Source: Citrobacter portucalensis
GTDB lineage: Bacteria; Pseudomonadota; Gammaproteobacteria; Enterobacterales; Enterobacteriaceae
DNA: 64,000 nucleotides
Assembly: GCF_002042885.1 (NCBI RefSeq)
Contig: NZ_MVFY01000005.1
Span: 264,258 to 328,257, forward strand
Direction of reading: 5' to 3'
The notes beneath the pieces are model-generated. The model saw only the letters and a program-made list of their open reading frames with translations, was not told the origin of the DNA and did no database searches. A program made the translations under genes and the position numbers. Shown here one piece after another: positions 41,514-53,193 of this stretch. The first letter of the stretch is position 1, and each line of letters opens with the position of its first letter.

Positions 41514-42734
41514 TTATGCTTTCAGCTTACGCATAACCAGCGTTGCGTTAGTGCCGCCAAAGCCGAAGCTGTTGGACATCACGGTAGTCAGCGCCTGCTC
41601 GGTCGGTTTGGTCACGATGTTCAGACCTGCCGCCTGCTCATCCAGCTCTTCAATGTTGATGCTCGGCGCGATAAAGCCGTGTTCCAGCATCAGCAGAGAG
41701 TAGATAGCTTCCTGTACGCCAGCTGCGCCCAGGGAGTGGCCGGTCATTGCTTTAGTCGCAGAGATTGCCGGGCTGTTGTCGCCAAACACTTCACGAATTG
41801 CACCCAGCTCTTTCACGTCGCCTACCGGGGTAGAGGTACCGTGAGAGTTCAGGTAGTCGATCGGGGTGTCTACACCGTGCATCGCCATTTGCATGCAACG
41901 TACTGCGCCTTCACCAGACGGAGCAACCATGTCTGCGCCATCGGACGTTGCGCCGTAACCGACGATTTCCGCGTAGATATGCGCGCCACGTGCCAGCGCG
42001 TGTTCCAGCTCTTCAACCACGACCATACCGCCGCCGCCTGCAATAACGAAACCGTCACGGTGTGCGTCATAGGTACGGGAAGCTTTGGACGGATCGTCGT
42101 TGTATTTAGTAGACAGCGCGCCCATGGCGTCGAATTCACACGCCATTTCCCAGCACAGCTCTTCGCCGCCGCCAGCAAAAACGATGTCCTGTTTGCCCAG
42201 CTGAATTTGTTCTACCGCGTTACCGATACAGTGCGCAGATGTCGCACAGGCAGAGCTGATAGAGTAGTTTACGCCGTGGATTTTGAACGGCGTTGCGAGG
42301 CAGGCAGAAACGCCGGACGCCATCGCTTTGGTGACCACATACGGGCCAACCGCTTTCAGACCACGCGGGCTACGCATTGCGTCAGCACCGAACACCTGAA
42401 AACGCGGGGAACCGCCGCCGGAACCTGCAATCAGGCCAACGCGCGGGTTGTTCTGGTAATCTTCTGCTGCAAGGCCGGCATCAGCCACTGCCTGTTCCAT
42501 AGAAAGGAATGCATAGATGGATGCGTCGCTCATAAAGCGCACTACTTTGCGGTCAATGAGGCCAGTGGTATCCAGTTTTACGTTGCCCCAAACGTGGCTA
42601 CGCATGCCGGAGTCCTTCAGCTCCTGAGAGAAAGTGATCCCTGAACGTCCTTCACGCAGAGATGCCAGGACTTCCTGCTGGTTATTACCGATGCTGGAAA
42701 CGATGCCCAAGCCAGTAATCACTGCACGTTTCAT
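41514..42734 (-). CDS. fabB: 3-oxoacyl-ACP synthase I
   Basis: FabB is the elongation condensing enzyme needed for unsaturated fatty acids. It is 406 residues of the thiolase fold. The catalytic Cys163 is in [12 protein letters not shown]; the two active-site histidines are in [11 protein letters not shown] and [14 protein letters not shown]. The operator cluster upstream (FabR palindrome and FadR site) agrees with the known dual control. In K-12 it is next to yfcJ; here the islet intervenes. Confidence 0.98.
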   Translation of the reverse strand: MKRAVITGLGIVSSIGNNQQEVLASLREGRSGITFSQELKDSGMRSHVWGNVKLDTTGLIDRKVVRFMSDASIYAFLSMEQAVADAGLAAEDYQNNPRVGLIAGSGGGSPRFQVFGADAMRSPRGLKAVGPYVVTKAMASGVSACLATPFKIHGVNYSISSACATSAHCIGNAVEQIQLGKQDIVFAGGGEELCWEMACEFDAMGALSTKYNDDPSKASRTYDAHRDGFVIAGGGGMVVVEELEHALARGAHIYAEIVGYGATSDGADMVAPSGEGAVRCMQMAMHGVDTPIDYLNSHGTSTPVGDVKELGAIREVFGDNSPAISATKAMTGHSLGAAGVQEAIYSLLMLEHGFIAPSINIEELDEQAAGLNIVTKPTEQALTTVMSNSFGFGGTNATLVMRKLKA

Positions 42735-42782
42735 TCAATACCTCTGTAAGTCGCACTATTTTAAAGTTTCGAGTGGCACAAT

Positions 42783-42799
42783 AGCGTACACTTGTACGC
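42783..42799 (-). promoter_or_regulatory. FabR operator of fabB
   Basis: GCGTACA-CT-TGTACGC is a perfect 7-base inverted repeat of the FabR type, 49 bases before the fabB start. It predicts repression by FabR with unsaturated acyl thioesters. Confidence 0.82.
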
Positions 42800-42800
42800 C

Positions 42801-42818
42801 GAACAAGTCCGATCAGCC
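42801..42818 (-). promoter_or_regulatory. FadR site of fabB
   Basis: On the reverse strand GGCTGATCGGACTTGTTC follows the FadR operator pattern (CTGGTCNGACNTGTT) with one change. FadR activates fabB, and the position just upstream of the FabR repeat matches E. coli. Confidence 0.78.
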
Positions 42819-42893
42819 ATTTAATGTGGAAATTTGCGCAGCCAGGCACTCATCGCTAAGATCGGGGCACAGCCTGCCAGACGAGTAACTTAC

Positions 42894-44894
42894 GTGAAAC
42901 AATACGCTATACAACCTGCAAACCTTGAATTCAACGCTGAGGGTACACCTGTTTCCCGAGATTTTGACGATGTCTATTTTTCTAATGATAACGGGCTGGA
43001 AGAGACACGTTACGTCTTTCTCGGCGGGAATCATCTCGCCCAGCGATTCCCTGCGCATTCACGTCCCCTCTTCGTGGTGGCAGAAAGCGGGTTTGGCACC
43101 GGACTTAACTTCCTGACGCTCTGGCAGGCATTTACCGATTTTCGCGATACCCATCCTGAAGCTACCCTGGAAAGATTACATTTCATCAGTTTTGAAAAAT
43201 ATCCGCTAACGCGTGAAGATCTCACCTTAGCCCATCAGCACTGGCCAGAACTTGCCCCATGGGCCACGGCGCTGCAAGAGCAATGGCCGCTGCCGTTGGC
43301 GGGATGCCATCGCCTGCTCCTTGATGAAGGACGCGTCACGCTGGATCTGTGGTTTGGCGATATTAACGAACTGACCAGTAAGCTCGATGACTCCCTGAAT
43401 CAAAAAGTGGACGCCTGGTTTCTGGACGGTTTCGCACCGGCAAAAAATCCGGATATGTGGACGCCAACGCTGTTTAACGCAATGGCCCGTCTGGCTCGTC
43501 CGGGGGGTACGCTGGCGACCTTCACCTCAGCGGGCTTTGTGCGTCGGGGGTTGCAGGAAGCCGGGTTTACGATGCAAAAATGCAAAGGCTTTGGTCGCAA
43601 ACGCGAAATGCTCTGTGGCGTAATGGAACAGACGCTGGCGCGCCCCTCCTCGGCTCCCTGGTTTGCACGTTCCGGAACAGATAAACGTGAGGCCGCCATT
43701 ATTGGTGGGGGGATTGCCAGCGCATTGCTGTCGTTGGCGTTACTGCGTCGCGGCTGGCAGGTCACACTCTATTGCACCGACGATAATCCAGCCGGGGGGG
43801 CATCCGGCAATCGCCAGGGCGCGCTTTATCCGCTACTCAGCAAGCATGACGCGGCTATTAATCTCTTTTTCCCCACCGCGTTTACCTTCGCTCGTCGACT
43901 GTATGACGCCCTCCCCGTTGAGTTCGCGCATGACTGGTGCGGTGTGACACAACTGGCGTGGGATGAAAAAAGCCAGCAAAAAATCGACCAAATGCTGTCC
44001 CTTGAATTGCCTGATGCGCTCGCCGTCAGCGTTAACGCAGAGCAGGTTTTACAAACGACCGGCGTAGAAACCGGATGCGGCGGGATTCAGTACCCTGCCG
44101 GAGGATGGCTGTGTCCGGCACAATTAACCGCCGCCGTATTCGACTACGCCGCAACGCTGGGATTACGCACCCGGTATCAACATACGTTGGCCTCGCTGTC
44201 TCGGCAGACAGAACACTGGCAATTGACGTTTGCCAGTGGCGAAACCGCCACTCACGCTGCGGTGGTTCTGGCTAACGGGCATCGCATTAATGGCGTTGAG
44301 CAAACGCAGTCGCTACCGGTGTACTCCGTAGGCGGTCAGGTGAGTCACATTCCTACCACGCCTTCGCTTTCAGCGCTGCGTCAGGTGCTGTGCTATGACG
44401 GCTACCTCACGCCGCATAACCCGCAAAACCAGCAGCACTGCATTGGCGCCAGCTATCATCGCGGAAGTGAAGAAACGCTGTATCGCGCGGACGATCAGCA
44501 GCAAAACCGTCAGCGCTTAATAGATTGTTTCCCGAATGCCTCGTGGGCAAAAGAAGTAGACGTTAGTGGCAATGCCGCCCGTTGTGGAGTGCGCTGCGCC
44601 ACGCGCGATCACATGCCAATGGTCGGCAACGTCGCGGATTATGACGCCACGCTCAGCCAGTATGCCACTCTTGCCGAAGACAAAGAGCACGCCGTAAACG
44701 CCCCGGTGTATTCCGATTTATTTATGTTAGGTGCACTGGGCTCGCGCGGGCTGTGTACTGCCCCGCTGTGTGCAGAAATTCTGGCATCGCAAATGAGCAA
44801 TGAACCCCTACCAATGGATGCCAACACGCTGGCAGCGCTGAATCCGAATCGTCTGTGGGTAAGGAAGTTATTGAAGGGTAAAGCGGTGAAATAA
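42894..44894 (+). CDS. mnmC: Bifunctional tRNA mnm5s2U modification enzyme
   Basis: MnmC finishes 5-methylaminomethyl-2-thiouridine at the wobble base of tRNAs. The N-terminal domain (about 1-245) is the SAM methyltransferase ([35 protein letters not shown]) and the C-terminal domain (about 260-666) is the FAD-dependent demodifying oxidase ([35 protein letters not shown]). I use the GTG at 42894, where E. coli MnmC starts ([13 protein letters not shown] follows), giving 666 residues; the longer ATG frame from 42834 runs into the fabB operators. Confidence 0.95.
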   Translation: MKQYAIQPANLEFNAEGTPVSRDFDDVYFSNDNGLEETRYVFLGGNHLAQRFPAHSRPLFVVAESGFGTGLNFLTLWQAFTDFRDTHPEATLERLHFISFEKYPLTREDLTLAHQHWPELAPWATALQEQWPLPLAGCHRLLLDEGRVTLDLWFGDINELTSKLDDSLNQKVDAWFLDGFAPAKNPDMWTPTLFNAMARLARPGGTLATFTSAGFVRRGLQEAGFTMQKCKGFGRKREMLCGVMEQTLARPSSAPWFARSGTDKREAAIIGGGIASALLSLALLRRGWQVTLYCTDDNPAGGASGNRQGALYPLLSKHDAAINLFFPTAFTFARRLYDALPVEFAHDWCGVTQLAWDEKSQQKIDQMLSLELPDALAVSVNAEQVLQTTGVETGCGGIQYPAGGWLCPAQLTAAVFDYAATLGLRTRYQHTLASLSRQTEHWQLTFASGETATHAAVVLANGHRINGVEQTQSLPVYSVGGQVSHIPTTPSLSALRQVLCYDGYLTPHNPQNQQHCIGASYHRGSEETLYRADDQQQNRQRLIDCFPNASWAKEVDVSGNAARCGVRCATRDHMPMVGNVADYDATLSQYATLAEDKEHAVNAPVYSDLFMLGALGSRGLCTAPLCAEILASQMSNEPLPMDANTLAALNPNRLWVRKLLKGKAVK

Positions 44895-44910
44895 GATACC
44901 ATCTCGCCAT

Positions 44911-44993
44911 TGCCTGATGGCGCTACGCTTATCCGGCCTACAACCCCCGTCCGCGTAGGCCGGATAAGACGCCTTCGCGTCGCCATCCGGCAC
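44911..44993. repeat. BIME (two REPs) between mnmC and yfcL
   Basis: Two oppositely oriented REPs: TGCCTGATGGCGCTACGCTT then ATCCGGCCTAC, and GCGTAGGCCGGATAAGACGC then GTCGCCATCCGGCAC. They separate convergent genes. Confidence 0.9.
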
Positions 44994-45008
44994 AATCCAC
45001 TGCAATTA

Positions 45009-45284
45009 TTATTGCGTTGCCTTCTGGAACAGTGTGTCCCACATCTCTTTCACTAACGCCTGGTCACGCGGCGAGAGTTCGCCTGCGCTGATGGCTTTTT
45101 CCAGGCTGCTGGTCACATTGGCGTACAATGCCTCAGCGGAATGGTCCTCGCCAGCATCCAGCTCAGCCACAGCCAGCGTCAGGTGCCCACGCAAATAGCC
45201 ACTGGCAAACAACTCATCATCGCTGGCGTGCTCTACCATATCGTCGATTAATGCCAGAATGCGTGATTCAAACTCCGCGATCAT
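45009..45284 (-). CDS. yfcL: YfcL family protein
   Basis: A 91-residue acidic soluble protein closely matching E. coli YfcL; function unknown. It is all-helical in appearance ([20 protein letters not shown]). It ends the tight run aroC-mepA-yfcA-epmC-yfcL on the reverse strand, with a 32-base gap after epmC. Confidence 0.93.
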   Translation of the reverse strand: MIAEFESRILALIDDMVEHASDDELFASGYLRGHLTLAVAELDAGEDHSAEALYANVTSSLEKAISAGELSPRDQALVKEMWDTLFQKATQ

Positions 45285-45316
45285 CTTATTTCCTCATTGT
45301 AAACGTGGCAGCGGCT

Positions 45317-45865
45317 TCAGTTGAGCGCTTCGGGCCACGGGAATTGTTCCGCCGTAAGTTCAGGCGTGTGATAATAATTCTGTAACGCGTTAATGAAACG
45401 CGCCGGACGTTCAGGGATCCCCTTTTCCAGGTACTCCATCACCTGAGTATGAACACGGCGCTGGAATACCACGCGATCCGGTTCAAAGTCCCCTTCCAGG
45501 TTGTCGCAACTGACGTTAAACGGGTAGCCCGCCGCCATGCAAAACAACCAGTCAAACGCCTGCGGCTTCACTTCCACATCTTCAAACTGGCATTGTGTCT
45601 TCGCGTCGCGTCCGTCCGGGCAGTACCAGTAACCGAAATCGACCAGTTCACGACGGGCTTTACCGGCGATACACCAGTGTGAAATTTCGTGTAACGCACT
45701 GGCGTAATAACCATGCGCAAAAACGATACGGTGATACGGTAATTCCGCATCCGCTGGAAGATAGATCGGTTCGTCGTCGCCTTTAATCAGACGGGTATTA
45801 AATTCATCGGCAAAGCAGCCGTTAAAAATCTCAATCAACTGTTCGTAGTGATGCGTATTATTCAT
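45317..45865 (-). CDS. epmC: Elongation factor P hydroxylase
   Basis: EpmC (YfcM) hydroxylates the beta-lysylated lysine of elongation factor P, the last step of that modification. It is 182 residues; the iron-binding site is recognised from HEISHWCIAGKARRELVDF. Its start codon shares one base with the yfcA stop, so the two are coupled. Confidence 0.95.
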   Translation of the reverse strand: MNNTHHYEQLIEIFNGCFADEFNTRLIKGDDEPIYLPADAELPYHRIVFAHGYYASALHEISHWCIAGKARRELVDFGYWYCPDGRDAKTQCQFEDVEVKPQAFDWLFCMAAGYPFNVSCDNLEGDFEPDRVVFQRRVHTQVMEYLEKGIPERPARFINALQNYYHTPELTAEQFPWPEALN

Positions 45866-46674
45866 TAGTTCATCCCCAGCCAGTGGAGAATCTCCTGTCC
45901 ATGATTATCATAAAGTAGCTTTGCGCTCATCACGGCGGAGACAATAACGATCATTGGCCGAATGAGTTTTTGTCCTTTGCTGAGCACCAGTCGAGAGCCC
46001 ATCCGTGCGCCAATAAACTGGCCAATGAGCATCACAAACCCGGTCGCCCAAATCACTTTGCCGCCGAGGGCAAACAGCAACAACCCACCGATATTCGATG
46101 TGGCATTTAATACTTTGGCGTGGGCCGTCGATTTCGCCAGGTTGTATCCGCACAGCATGACAAAAGCCAGCGCGTAGAACGACCCTGCCGCCGGACCAAA
46201 AAAGCCATCGTAAAAGCCGACGCAGCCCCCGGCCACCAGCGCGAAAGGCAAACCGTGCAGTCGGCGCTGTCGGTCCTCTTCCCCGATTTTCGGCATCAAC
46301 AGGAAGTAAAGGCCAATACAGATAACCAAAACCGGCAGGATCTGGCGCAGAACATCTGACTGCACGTGCTGAACCAACAGCGCGCCGCTCATTGAGCCGA
46401 TAAAGGTCATGAAGATATTGAGCTTCTGATCCGCCAGATTAACCACACCACGACGAATAAAATAGAGGGAGGAAGAGATAGATCCCCCGCAGGCCTGCAG
46501 CTTATTGGTCGCCAGCGCTTGCGCAGGTGGCATCCCAGCCGCCATCAATGCCGGGATGGTGAGTAGACCACCACCTCCGGCCAGAGAATCAATAAAACCT
46601 GCCAGCATCGCCACAAAAAAAAGCACACCTAACAGCAGTGGCGACACCATAAACAGAGAGGCAAAATGATCCAT
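45865..46674 (-). CDS. yfcA: TSUP family membrane protein YfcA
   Basis: A 269-residue inner membrane protein of the TauE/SafE sulfite/organosulfur exporter family with about eight hydrophobic helices. The duplicated family signature is AGFIDSLAGGGGLLTIPAL near residue 25 and VGFYDGFFGPAAGSFYALAF near 155. Substrate unknown. It overlaps mepA and epmC by one base each. Confidence 0.94.
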   Translation of the reverse strand: MDHFASLFMVSPLLLGVLFFVAMLAGFIDSLAGGGGLLTIPALMAAGMPPAQALATNKLQACGGSISSSLYFIRRGVVNLADQKLNIFMTFIGSMSGALLVQHVQSDVLRQILPVLVICIGLYFLLMPKIGEEDRQRRLHGLPFALVAGGCVGFYDGFFGPAAGSFYALAFVMLCGYNLAKSTAHAKVLNATSNIGGLLLFALGGKVIWATGFVMLIGQFIGARMGSRLVLSKGQKLIRPMIVIVSAVMSAKLLYDNHGQEILHWLGMN

Positions 46675-47498
46675 TAGAGTACATGCTCGTCCAGTAACGC
46701 CTGGCAGGAAGGCGGCAACGGCGGCGGTGTCTTCTTCTCAGGCTTGGTGGTTCCAGGTTTTGGAGGTTCGAACCAGCTTTGCAGCTCTGCGCCACAGCCG
46801 TCACCCGGTGGCGGTAACGGTTGATCTTCGCACTCAAGGCTGTCGGCAGGACAACGTAACCGCACGTGCATATGCGCACGATGCTGGAACCACGGCCGCA
46901 CTTTACGCAACCAGTCCCTGTCGGTCCCTGCATCCAGACAAAGTTGTTGCTTAATCGCCGGATTCACGAAAATACGCGTTACTTCATTATCTTTTGCAGC
47001 CAGCCTGATCAGGCTGAAAATCTCCGGTTTCCACAGTGACGGCACAACACGTTTACCATCCTGTGAGACCAGATCTAACGCCTGCGGCCGCAGCAGTTGC
47101 GACTGGGTCCAGCGCGTTTTCGGCAGTTGCAGGAAAATATCCACATCCAGTCCCGTCTGGTGGCTGGCGTGACCGCCATTGAATCGCCCACCGGCCGGCA
47201 TACCCATATCGCCGATTAACACCGTGCCCAGTCCCTGACTATTGGCCTGATAACTCAGACGCTGGATAAACCTCACCAAATCCGGATGGCCAAAGTAACG
47301 ACGCTGATCGGTGCGCATCACCTGATAGTGTTCTGACTGTACAGGCAGCGTATCTGCACCAACAATACAGCCATTGGAAAACGCGCCGATAGACTGCGCG
47401 CTGCCCGCAACCGGATGGGTAATTTTCTGCCAGGGCGTCGCCGCCAGACAGGCGGTACTGGCAAACAGAGCCAGCGCCGCAAGTGCCGTTTTTTTCAT
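46674..47498 (-). CDS. mepA: Penicillin-insensitive murein endopeptidase
   Basis: MepA cuts D-alanyl-meso-diaminopimelyl (and some L,D) cross-links of peptidoglycan in the periplasm. It is 274 residues with a signal peptide ([19 protein letters not shown]), zinc ligands in [15 protein letters not shown] and HMHVRLRCP (peptidase M74), and three disulfides expected from six cysteines. The proline-rich C-terminus ([14 protein letters not shown]) is typical. It follows aroC by three bases. Confidence 0.96.
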   Translation of the reverse strand: MKKTALAALALFASTACLAATPWQKITHPVAGSAQSIGAFSNGCIVGADTLPVQSEHYQVMRTDQRRYFGHPDLVRFIQRLSYQANSQGLGTVLIGDMGMPAGGRFNGGHASHQTGLDVDIFLQLPKTRWTQSQLLRPQALDLVSQDGKRVVPSLWKPEIFSLIRLAAKDNEVTRIFVNPAIKQQLCLDAGTDRDWLRKVRPWFQHRAHMHVRLRCPADSLECEDQPLPPPGDGCGAELQSWFEPPKPGTTKPEKKTPPPLPPSCQALLDEHVL

Positions 47499-47501
47499 CT
47501 C

Positions 47502-48587
47502 TTACCAGCGTGGAATATCAGTCTTCACGTCCGCATTTTGCGCCCGCTGACGCAGCAGGTGATCCATCAATACGATCGCCAGCATCGCCTCGGCGATCGG
47601 TACGGCGCGGATCCCAACGCACGGATCGTGGCGACCTTTAGTGATCATTTCGACTTCTTCACCAAAGCGGTTAATAGTGCGCCCAGGAACGGTAATACTG
47701 GACGTCGGTTTCAGCGCCATATGAGCAATGATTTGTTGCCCGCTGCTGATCCCGCCCAGAATGCCGCCCGCATGGTTACTCTGGAAACCTTCTTTGGTGA
47801 TTTCGTCACGGTTCTGGCTGCCGCGCAGCGCAACAACGTCAAATCCATCACCAATCTCAACGCCCTTAACGGCGTTAATACTCATCAGCGCATGGGCGAT
47901 GTCGGCATCCAGGCGGTCGAATACAGGTTCGCCGAGACCCGCAGGTACACCGCGTGCAACAACGGTCACCTTCGCTCCGATGGAGTCACCTTCTTTCTTC
48001 AGCCCGCGCATCAGTTCATCCAGCGCTTCGAGTTTATCCGGGTCCGGGCAAAAGAACGGGTTAAGTTCCACCTGGGGCCAGTCTTTGATCTCCAGCGGAA
48101 TATCACCCATCTGCGTCAGGCAGCCGCGGATCTCAACGCCGAATTTTTCCGCCAGATATTTTTTGGCTATCGCTCCGGCCGCCACGCGCATCGCCGTTTC
48201 ACGTGCGGATGAACGTCCGCCGCCACGGTAGTCGCGCAGGCCATATTTTTGCTCATAGGTATAGTCGGCGTGTCCCGGACGAAAAACGTCCTTAATCGCG
48301 CCATAATCCTGTGAACGCTGATCGGTATTTTCGATCAGCAGGCCAATGCTGGTGCCTGTGGTAACGCCCTCGAACACCCCGGAGAGGATTTTCACCTGAT
48401 CCGGCTCACGACGCTGCGTAGTGTAGCGCGATGTGCCCGGACGGCGTCTGTCGAGATCGTGCTGCAGGTCAGCTTCTGTCAGAGAAATGCCCGGCGGAAC
48501 ACCATCGACAATACAACCGAGCGCCAGCCCGTGTGATTCGCCGAAAGTGGTTACGCGAAAGAGTTGCCCAATTGTGTTTCCTGCCAT
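47502..48587 (-). CDS. aroC: Chorismate synthase
   Basis: AroC makes chorismate, the last shared step of aromatic amino acid synthesis, with reduced FMN. The 361-residue protein has [26 protein letters not shown] and [20 protein letters not shown], all family hallmarks, and [20 protein letters not shown] near the C-terminus. I start at 48587; an extra Met one codon upstream is possible. It lies 39 bases after prmB. Confidence 0.97.
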   Translation of the reverse strand: MAGNTIGQLFRVTTFGESHGLALGCIVDGVPPGISLTEADLQHDLDRRRPGTSRYTTQRREPDQVKILSGVFEGVTTGTSIGLLIENTDQRSQDYGAIKDVFRPGHADYTYEQKYGLRDYRGGGRSSARETAMRVAAGAIAKKYLAEKFGVEIRGCLTQMGDIPLEIKDWPQVELNPFFCPDPDKLEALDELMRGLKKEGDSIGAKVTVVARGVPAGLGEPVFDRLDADIAHALMSINAVKGVEIGDGFDVVALRGSQNRDEITKEGFQSNHAGGILGGISSGQQIIAHMALKPTSSITVPGRTINRFGEEVEMITKGRHDPCVGIRAVPIAEAMLAIVLMDHLLRQRAQNADVKTDIPRW

Positions 48588-48626
48588 CACGGCTCCGTTA
48601 TGCGTGTTGTGTATGTGCGCGTGTAA

Positions 48627-49559
48627 TTAGTCTTTATAAATGCTGAAGTGCTCGCGAGCAGCAACTAACTGCTCTTTGGTCAGCATGAATACGCCGTCAC
48701 CGCCGTTGTCGAACTCCAGCCAGGTGAACGGTACATCCGGATATTGCTCTATCAGATGTACCATGCTGTTTCCGACTTCACAAATCAGAATACCGTTATC
48801 TGCCAGGTAGTCCGGGGCGTTCCCCAGAATGCGGCGGGTAAGTTTCAGCCCATCGCTGCCGGACGCCAGACCCAGCTCAGGTTCGTGACGATATTCGTTT
48901 GGCAGATCGGACATATCTTCCGCATCGACATACGGCGGGTTGGTCACAATCAGGTCATACTGGACTTTCAGCAGATCGCGGAACAGATCGGAACGGATCG
49001 GCGTGACGTGATGGATCAGGCCGTGTTCTTCAATATTGTGTTCGGTCACCGCCAGCGCGTCAGTGGAAATATCCACCGCATCGACTTCGGCTTCCGGGAA
49101 GGCATACGCGCAGGCAATGGCGATACAGCCGCTGCCAGTACACATATCGAGGATATGCTGCGGTTGCTCATTAATAAGGCCCGCAAAGCGGTTATTGATA
49201 AGCTCGCCAATCGGTGAACGTGGAACCAGCACGCGTTCATCAACATAAAATTCATGCCCGCAGAACCAGGCTTTGTTGGTCAGATAAGCAACCGGAATGC
49301 GCTCGTTGACGCGGCGAATCACGCGTTCAACAATACGATGACGCTCGCTGGAGGTCAGACGCGCGGTACGCATATCTTCTGGAATATCCAACGGCAAATA
49401 AAGTGACGGCAGCACCAGTTGTACGGCCTCGTCCCATGGGTTATCCGTGCCATGGCCATACCAGATGTTCGCCGCGCTAAAACGGCTGACCGCCCAACGC
49501 AACATGTCCTGAATGGTATGCAGTTCACTCACTGCTTCATCGACGAAAATTTTATCCAC
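48627..49559 (-). CDS. prmB: 50S ribosomal protein L3 glutamine methyltransferase
   Basis: PrmB methylates a glutamine of ribosomal protein uL3. It is 310 residues: an N-terminal helical domain and a class I SAM methyltransferase with [15 protein letters not shown] (motif I) and the catalytic [10 protein letters not shown] (substrate glutamine binding). It is the first gene of the leftward run to yfcL and diverges from smrB. Confidence 0.97.
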   Translation of the reverse strand: MDKIFVDEAVSELHTIQDMLRWAVSRFSAANIWYGHGTDNPWDEAVQLVLPSLYLPLDIPEDMRTARLTSSERHRIVERVIRRVNERIPVAYLTNKAWFCGHEFYVDERVLVPRSPIGELINNRFAGLINEQPQHILDMCTGSGCIAIACAYAFPEAEVDAVDISTDALAVTEHNIEEHGLIHHVTPIRSDLFRDLLKVQYDLIVTNPPYVDAEDMSDLPNEYRHEPELGLASGSDGLKLTRRILGNAPDYLADNGILICEVGNSMVHLIEQYPDVPFTWLEFDNGGDGVFMLTKEQLVAAREHFSIYKD

Positions 49560-49725
49560 GTATTCCTCCAGGGCATGCTCGTATTAATTTCGGCGGCTAG
49601 TTTGCCACGAAGACGGCGATAAATCAGCATTCACACGGGGCCTGAACGCGAAAATTGCGTTTTAAGCGATCGGATGCCCGCCGAGTCGGGTTAAACTAAC
49701 GGAAAATAAAAGTTGAGACTCTCGA

Positions 49726-50277
49726 ATGAAAAAGAAAACATCGCTCAGCGAGGAGGATCAGACGCTGTTTCGCCAGCTGATGACCGGCACGCGTAAAATT
49801 AAACAGGACACCATCGTTCACCGACCTCCACGTAAAAAAATTGCCGAGGTTCCGGTTAAAAGACTGCTACAGGAGCAGGCTGATGCCAGCCACTATTTCT
49901 CGGATGAGTTTCAGCCGCTGCTGAATACGGACGGCCCGGTAAGATACCTGCGCGCCGACGTCAGCCATTTCGAGCTGAAGAAAATGCGCCGTGGCGATTA
50001 CTCTCCGGAGCTGTTTCTCGATCTGCATGGGCTGACCCAGCAACAGGCCAAACAAGAGTTAGGCGCGCTGATTGCCGCCTGTCGCCGTGAGCATGTGTTT
50101 TGCGCCTGCGTGATGCATGGCCACGGAAAACATATTCTGAAACAGCAGACGCCGCTCTGGCTGGCCCAGCATCCGCACGTAATGGCCTTTCATCAGGCAC
50201 CGAAAGAGTACGGTGGCGACGCCGCGCTGCTGGTGCTGATTGAAGTGGAAGAGTGGCTACCGCCCGAACTTCCGTGA
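49726..50277 (+). CDS. smrB: Ribosome rescue endonuclease SmrB
   Basis: SmrB (YfcN) cuts mRNA upstream of collided ribosomes to start rescue. The 183-residue protein has a basic N-terminal extension (about 1-95) that docks to the ribosome and a C-terminal Smr domain with [16 protein letters not shown] (the DxH motif) and [14 protein letters not shown] (the GxGxH-like motif). It diverges from prmB by 166 bases. In E. coli K-12 a fimbrial cluster (yfcO-yfcV) follows; here sixA is next. Confidence 0.95.
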   Translation: MKKKTSLSEEDQTLFRQLMTGTRKIKQDTIVHRPPRKKIAEVPVKRLLQEQADASHYFSDEFQPLLNTDGPVRYLRADVSHFELKKMRRGDYSPELFLDLHGLTQQQAKQELGALIAACRREHVFCACVMHGHGKHILKQQTPLWLAQHPHVMAFHQAPKEYGGDAALLVLIEVEEWLPPELP

Positions 50278-50285
50278 TGCAAAAA

Positions 50286-50317
50286 AACAAAAAGAGCCGC
50301 ATTTGCGGCTCTTTGAT
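50286..50317 (+). terminator. Rho-independent terminator of smrB
   Basis: AAAGAGCCGC and GCGGCTCTTT pair with an ATTT loop, preceded by A-runs and followed by GATTTT. It can serve sixA from the other side as well. Confidence 0.85.
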
Positions 50318-50321
50318 TTTC

Positions 50322-50350
50322 CGGGTGGCGGCTGCGCCTTATCCGGCCTG
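50322..50350. repeat. Partial REP between smrB and sixA
   Basis: GGGTGGCGGCTGCGCCTTAT then CCGGCCTG: one arm set of a REP, between convergent smrB and sixA. It marks the point where K-12 carries its fimbrial genes. Confidence 0.7.
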
Positions 50351-50351
50351 T

Positions 50352-50837
50352 TTAAATCGCTTTTGCCATTTTCAGGTTACACGGGCTCATCTGCCAGTTA
50401 AAAGTACCCTTCCCGCTCTCATCAAGCGTAACGCTGGCAATCGCTGATGTGGTAAACATCGGCGGTGTTTCACCTGGGCAAAGCTCAGACACCAGATATC
50501 CCACTAAAGGCAAGTGAGAGATAACCAGTGCGGTGGCGATACCTTCATTGGCCAGAGCCTGTAAATAGGCGCTGACCAGACCGACATCGCCGCAGGGAGT
50601 CAGCTCCGGCAAAACATCAACACCGGTTGGCAGGTTCATACACTCCCCCACCACATCCAGCGTTTGTTCGGCTCGTAGGAACGGGCTCACCAGAACACGT
50701 TCGATATCCACTTTTTGACCTTTCAGCCAGTTCGCCATCAGGCGAGATTCGTCACAACCACAGGAGGTTAAGGGACGAACCGAATCACTGGCGGCATCGA
50801 GGGCCGCGTCGCCGTGACGCATGATAAAAACTTGCAT
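50352..50837 (-). CDS. sixA: Phosphohistidine phosphatase SixA
   Basis: SixA removes phosphate from the histidine of the ArcB phosphotransfer domain and of NPr in the nitrogen phosphotransferase system. It is 161 residues with the phosphoglycerate-mutase-like RHG motif at the N-terminus (MRHGDAAL, catalytic His8) and the second His in ALVISHLPLVG. It has its own promoter; fadJ lies 208 bases to its right on the same strand. Confidence 0.95.
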   Translation of the reverse strand: MQVFIMRHGDAALDAASDSVRPLTSCGCDESRLMANWLKGQKVDIERVLVSPFLRAEQTLDVVGECMNLPTGVDVLPELTPCGDVGLVSAYLQALANEGIATALVISHLPLVGYLVSELCPGETPPMFTTSAIASVTLDESGKGTFNWQMSPCNLKMAKAI

Positions 50838-51045
50838 ATTGCACCGCTTTTGTTAACCAGAATCACCACTACCTTTATTCACAGCCCCTATTGGCTGTAG
50901 TAACGATATGGTGGCCGGCATTGTGCCTTATCCATTCACCGAATGAAACGCTGTTTTTTACCTCAACGGCGTAAGTATAGTCAATCTCTGTTTACATTTT
51001 GAGCGCGCCCCATACATTCAGTGCGGATTCATCCTACGTTTGACC

Positions 51046-53193
51046 TCATGAATTCAGGTCAGTTTCCCCAATATTCCAGAATCTTTCACTGCGTTCCGCC
51101 ATCTGCAATAACTGCTCACACGGTGTAAACCGCGAGCCGTACTGCGTGGTCAGCCGTTGCAGAACCGCAACCACTTCACCCGCGCCGAGAGAGTCCATAT
51201 ACCTGAACGGGCCGCCGAGGAATGGCGGAAAACCAATACCAAATACAGCGCCTATGTCGCCATCACGTGCGCTGCGGACTATCTTCTCGTCGAAACAACG
51301 GGCTGCTTCATTGAGCATTAACATAACGCACCGCTCTGCTATCTGCGCAGCGGTAAGTCGGCCCTGACCCTGGACGCCAATAAGCGTATAAATTGCAGGG
51401 TCGACCTGTTTTTTGCTTTTACGCCCTTTCGCACCATAAAGATAGAAACCCCGACCATTTTTTCTACCTTTGCGATCGTCATTCAAAATTGAAGCAACAA
51501 CATTTGCAGGCGCGCTAAAACGTTCTCCATATGCAGCCTCAAGCACTGGTATAATTTTAGTGCCCGTATCAATTCCGACCTCATCCAAAAGTTGGATTGG
51601 CCCAACTGGAAAACCAAACTTAACCAGCGCGGCGTCTATGGTTTCGACCCGCTCGCCTTCGGTCAACATGCGAATCGCTTCGTTAATATAAGGCGCTAAA
51701 ATGCGGTTAACGTAAAAGCCGGCCTTATCTCTGACCACTATCGGCGTTTTGCCCTGTTTTTTCGCTAACTTAACGGTAGTTGCAATCGTCTGCTCAGAGG
51801 TCGTGGCATGCGGGATCACTTCGACCAACGGCATTTTTTCCACCGGACTAAAAAAGTGTAAACCAATCACTTGTTCGGGCCTTGCAGCGTTCGCAGCAAT
51901 ATCGCCAATGGGCAAAGATGAGGTGTTAGAAGCAAAAATGGTATGAGGTGCGCAATTTTGCTCAACTTCTGCCACCATCCGTTGTTTTAGCGACAGATCT
52001 TCAAACACGGCTTCAATAATTAGATCGCGATGCGCAAAGCCACGGTAGTCGATTGATCCCGAAATCAGCGCCAGCTGTTTATCGCGTTCGCTGGCTTTGA
52101 TATGACGGCGGCGAACCTTCGTTTCAAGCTGATCCCAGCTGTACTTCAGCGCGTGGTTGATTCCCTTAGCGTTTATATCTTTGATGCGCACAGGCAAGCC
52201 GCCTTTACAGGCCGTCACGTAGGCAATACCGCCGCCCATCAGACCGCCGCCCAAAATACCTACGCTGTTTAGCGGGCCAGGTTTTGCATTACTTCCGGGA
52301 TCTTTTTTCACATCGGTGTTGGCAAAAAAGATGTGCCGTAGCGCCTGAGACTGGGATGTCATCGCCAGCTCACCAAACGCGCGTGCCTCAGCGTCGTAAC
52401 CGCTACTGCTGCCTTGCGCTAGCCCGGTTTCTATAACCTCAAGGATACGTTCTGTTGCAGGGTAGTTACCTTGCGTTTTTTGCGCCGTCTTTTTACTGGC
52501 CATGCGGAACAACAGCGCCCGCCCTAGCGGCCCCGCCAGCACTCGCTCTCTCACGGGCAGTGTTCGATGCGCAGAACTGTCCTTTTTAGCCAGTTCAACG
52601 GCTGCTTCCAGCAAAATGGAATGCGGTACAACTTCATCCACTAAACCAACTTTCAGCGCCTGTTTTGCGCGTAATTGTTTTCCGGTGAGGATCATATCCA
52701 GTGCGGTACTGACGCCAATCAGGCGCGGCAGCCGCTGCGTACCACCGGAGCCGGGCAACAAGCCAAGTTGTACTTCCGGTAAACCCAGAACGGTTTTAAC
52801 ATCATCGGTACAAATACGGTTGTGGCACGCCAGCGCCATCTCCAGGCCACCGCCGAGGCATGCGCCATGAATCGCGGCGATAACCGGGATCGGCAAGGCA
52901 TTGATTTCCGCCATCATCTGCTGCCCCTGACGGGCCAACGTTTCGGCTTCCTGCGCGCTGCGACAGCTACCAATCATGTTGATATCTGCCCCGGCAATGA
53001 AGTTATCGGGTTTAGCCGAAATAAACACCACACCACGCAATGCTTTGTTATCGCGGATTTGTTTCAGAATGGCCCGTACCTGAGAAGCAAACTCCGCTTT
53101 CAGGGTGTTCATTTTCTCTCCGGGCACATCAATGGTGACAACAGCAACGTTATCCAGACGTACGTTTAGTGTAAAAGCCGATGCCATTTCCAT
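51046..53193 (-). CDS. fadJ: Anaerobic fatty acid oxidation complex alpha subunit
   Basis: FadJ carries enoyl-CoA hydratase, 3-hydroxyacyl-CoA dehydrogenase and epimerase activities of the beta-oxidation complex used mainly without oxygen. It is 715 residues: crotonase domain (about 1-190, with [16 protein letters not shown]), NAD-binding domain ([18 protein letters not shown] near 315) and the C-terminal hydroxyacyl dehydrogenase repeats. It starts one base into the fadI stop (overlap), the usual fadIJ layout. Confidence 0.97.
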   Translation of the reverse strand: MEMASAFTLNVRLDNVAVVTIDVPGEKMNTLKAEFASQVRAILKQIRDNKALRGVVFISAKPDNFIAGADINMIGSCRSAQEAETLARQGQQMMAEINALPIPVIAAIHGACLGGGLEMALACHNRICTDDVKTVLGLPEVQLGLLPGSGGTQRLPRLIGVSTALDMILTGKQLRAKQALKVGLVDEVVPHSILLEAAVELAKKDSSAHRTLPVRERVLAGPLGRALLFRMASKKTAQKTQGNYPATERILEVIETGLAQGSSSGYDAEARAFGELAMTSQSQALRHIFFANTDVKKDPGSNAKPGPLNSVGILGGGLMGGGIAYVTACKGGLPVRIKDINAKGINHALKYSWDQLETKVRRRHIKASERDKQLALISGSIDYRGFAHRDLIIEAVFEDLSLKQRMVAEVEQNCAPHTIFASNTSSLPIGDIAANAARPEQVIGLHFFSPVEKMPLVEVIPHATTSEQTIATTVKLAKKQGKTPIVVRDKAGFYVNRILAPYINEAIRMLTEGERVETIDAALVKFGFPVGPIQLLDEVGIDTGTKIIPVLEAAYGERFSAPANVVASILNDDRKGRKNGRGFYLYGAKGRKSKKQVDPAIYTLIGVQGQGRLTAAQIAERCVMLMLNEAARCFDEKIVRSARDGDIGAVFGIGFPPFLGGPFRYMDSLGAGEVVAVLQRLTTQYGSRFTPCEQLLQMAERSERFWNIGETDLNS

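Noticed and set aside
41487..42644. 385-codon forward frame over fabB
   Set aside because: Antisense shadow; fabB is certain on the other strand.
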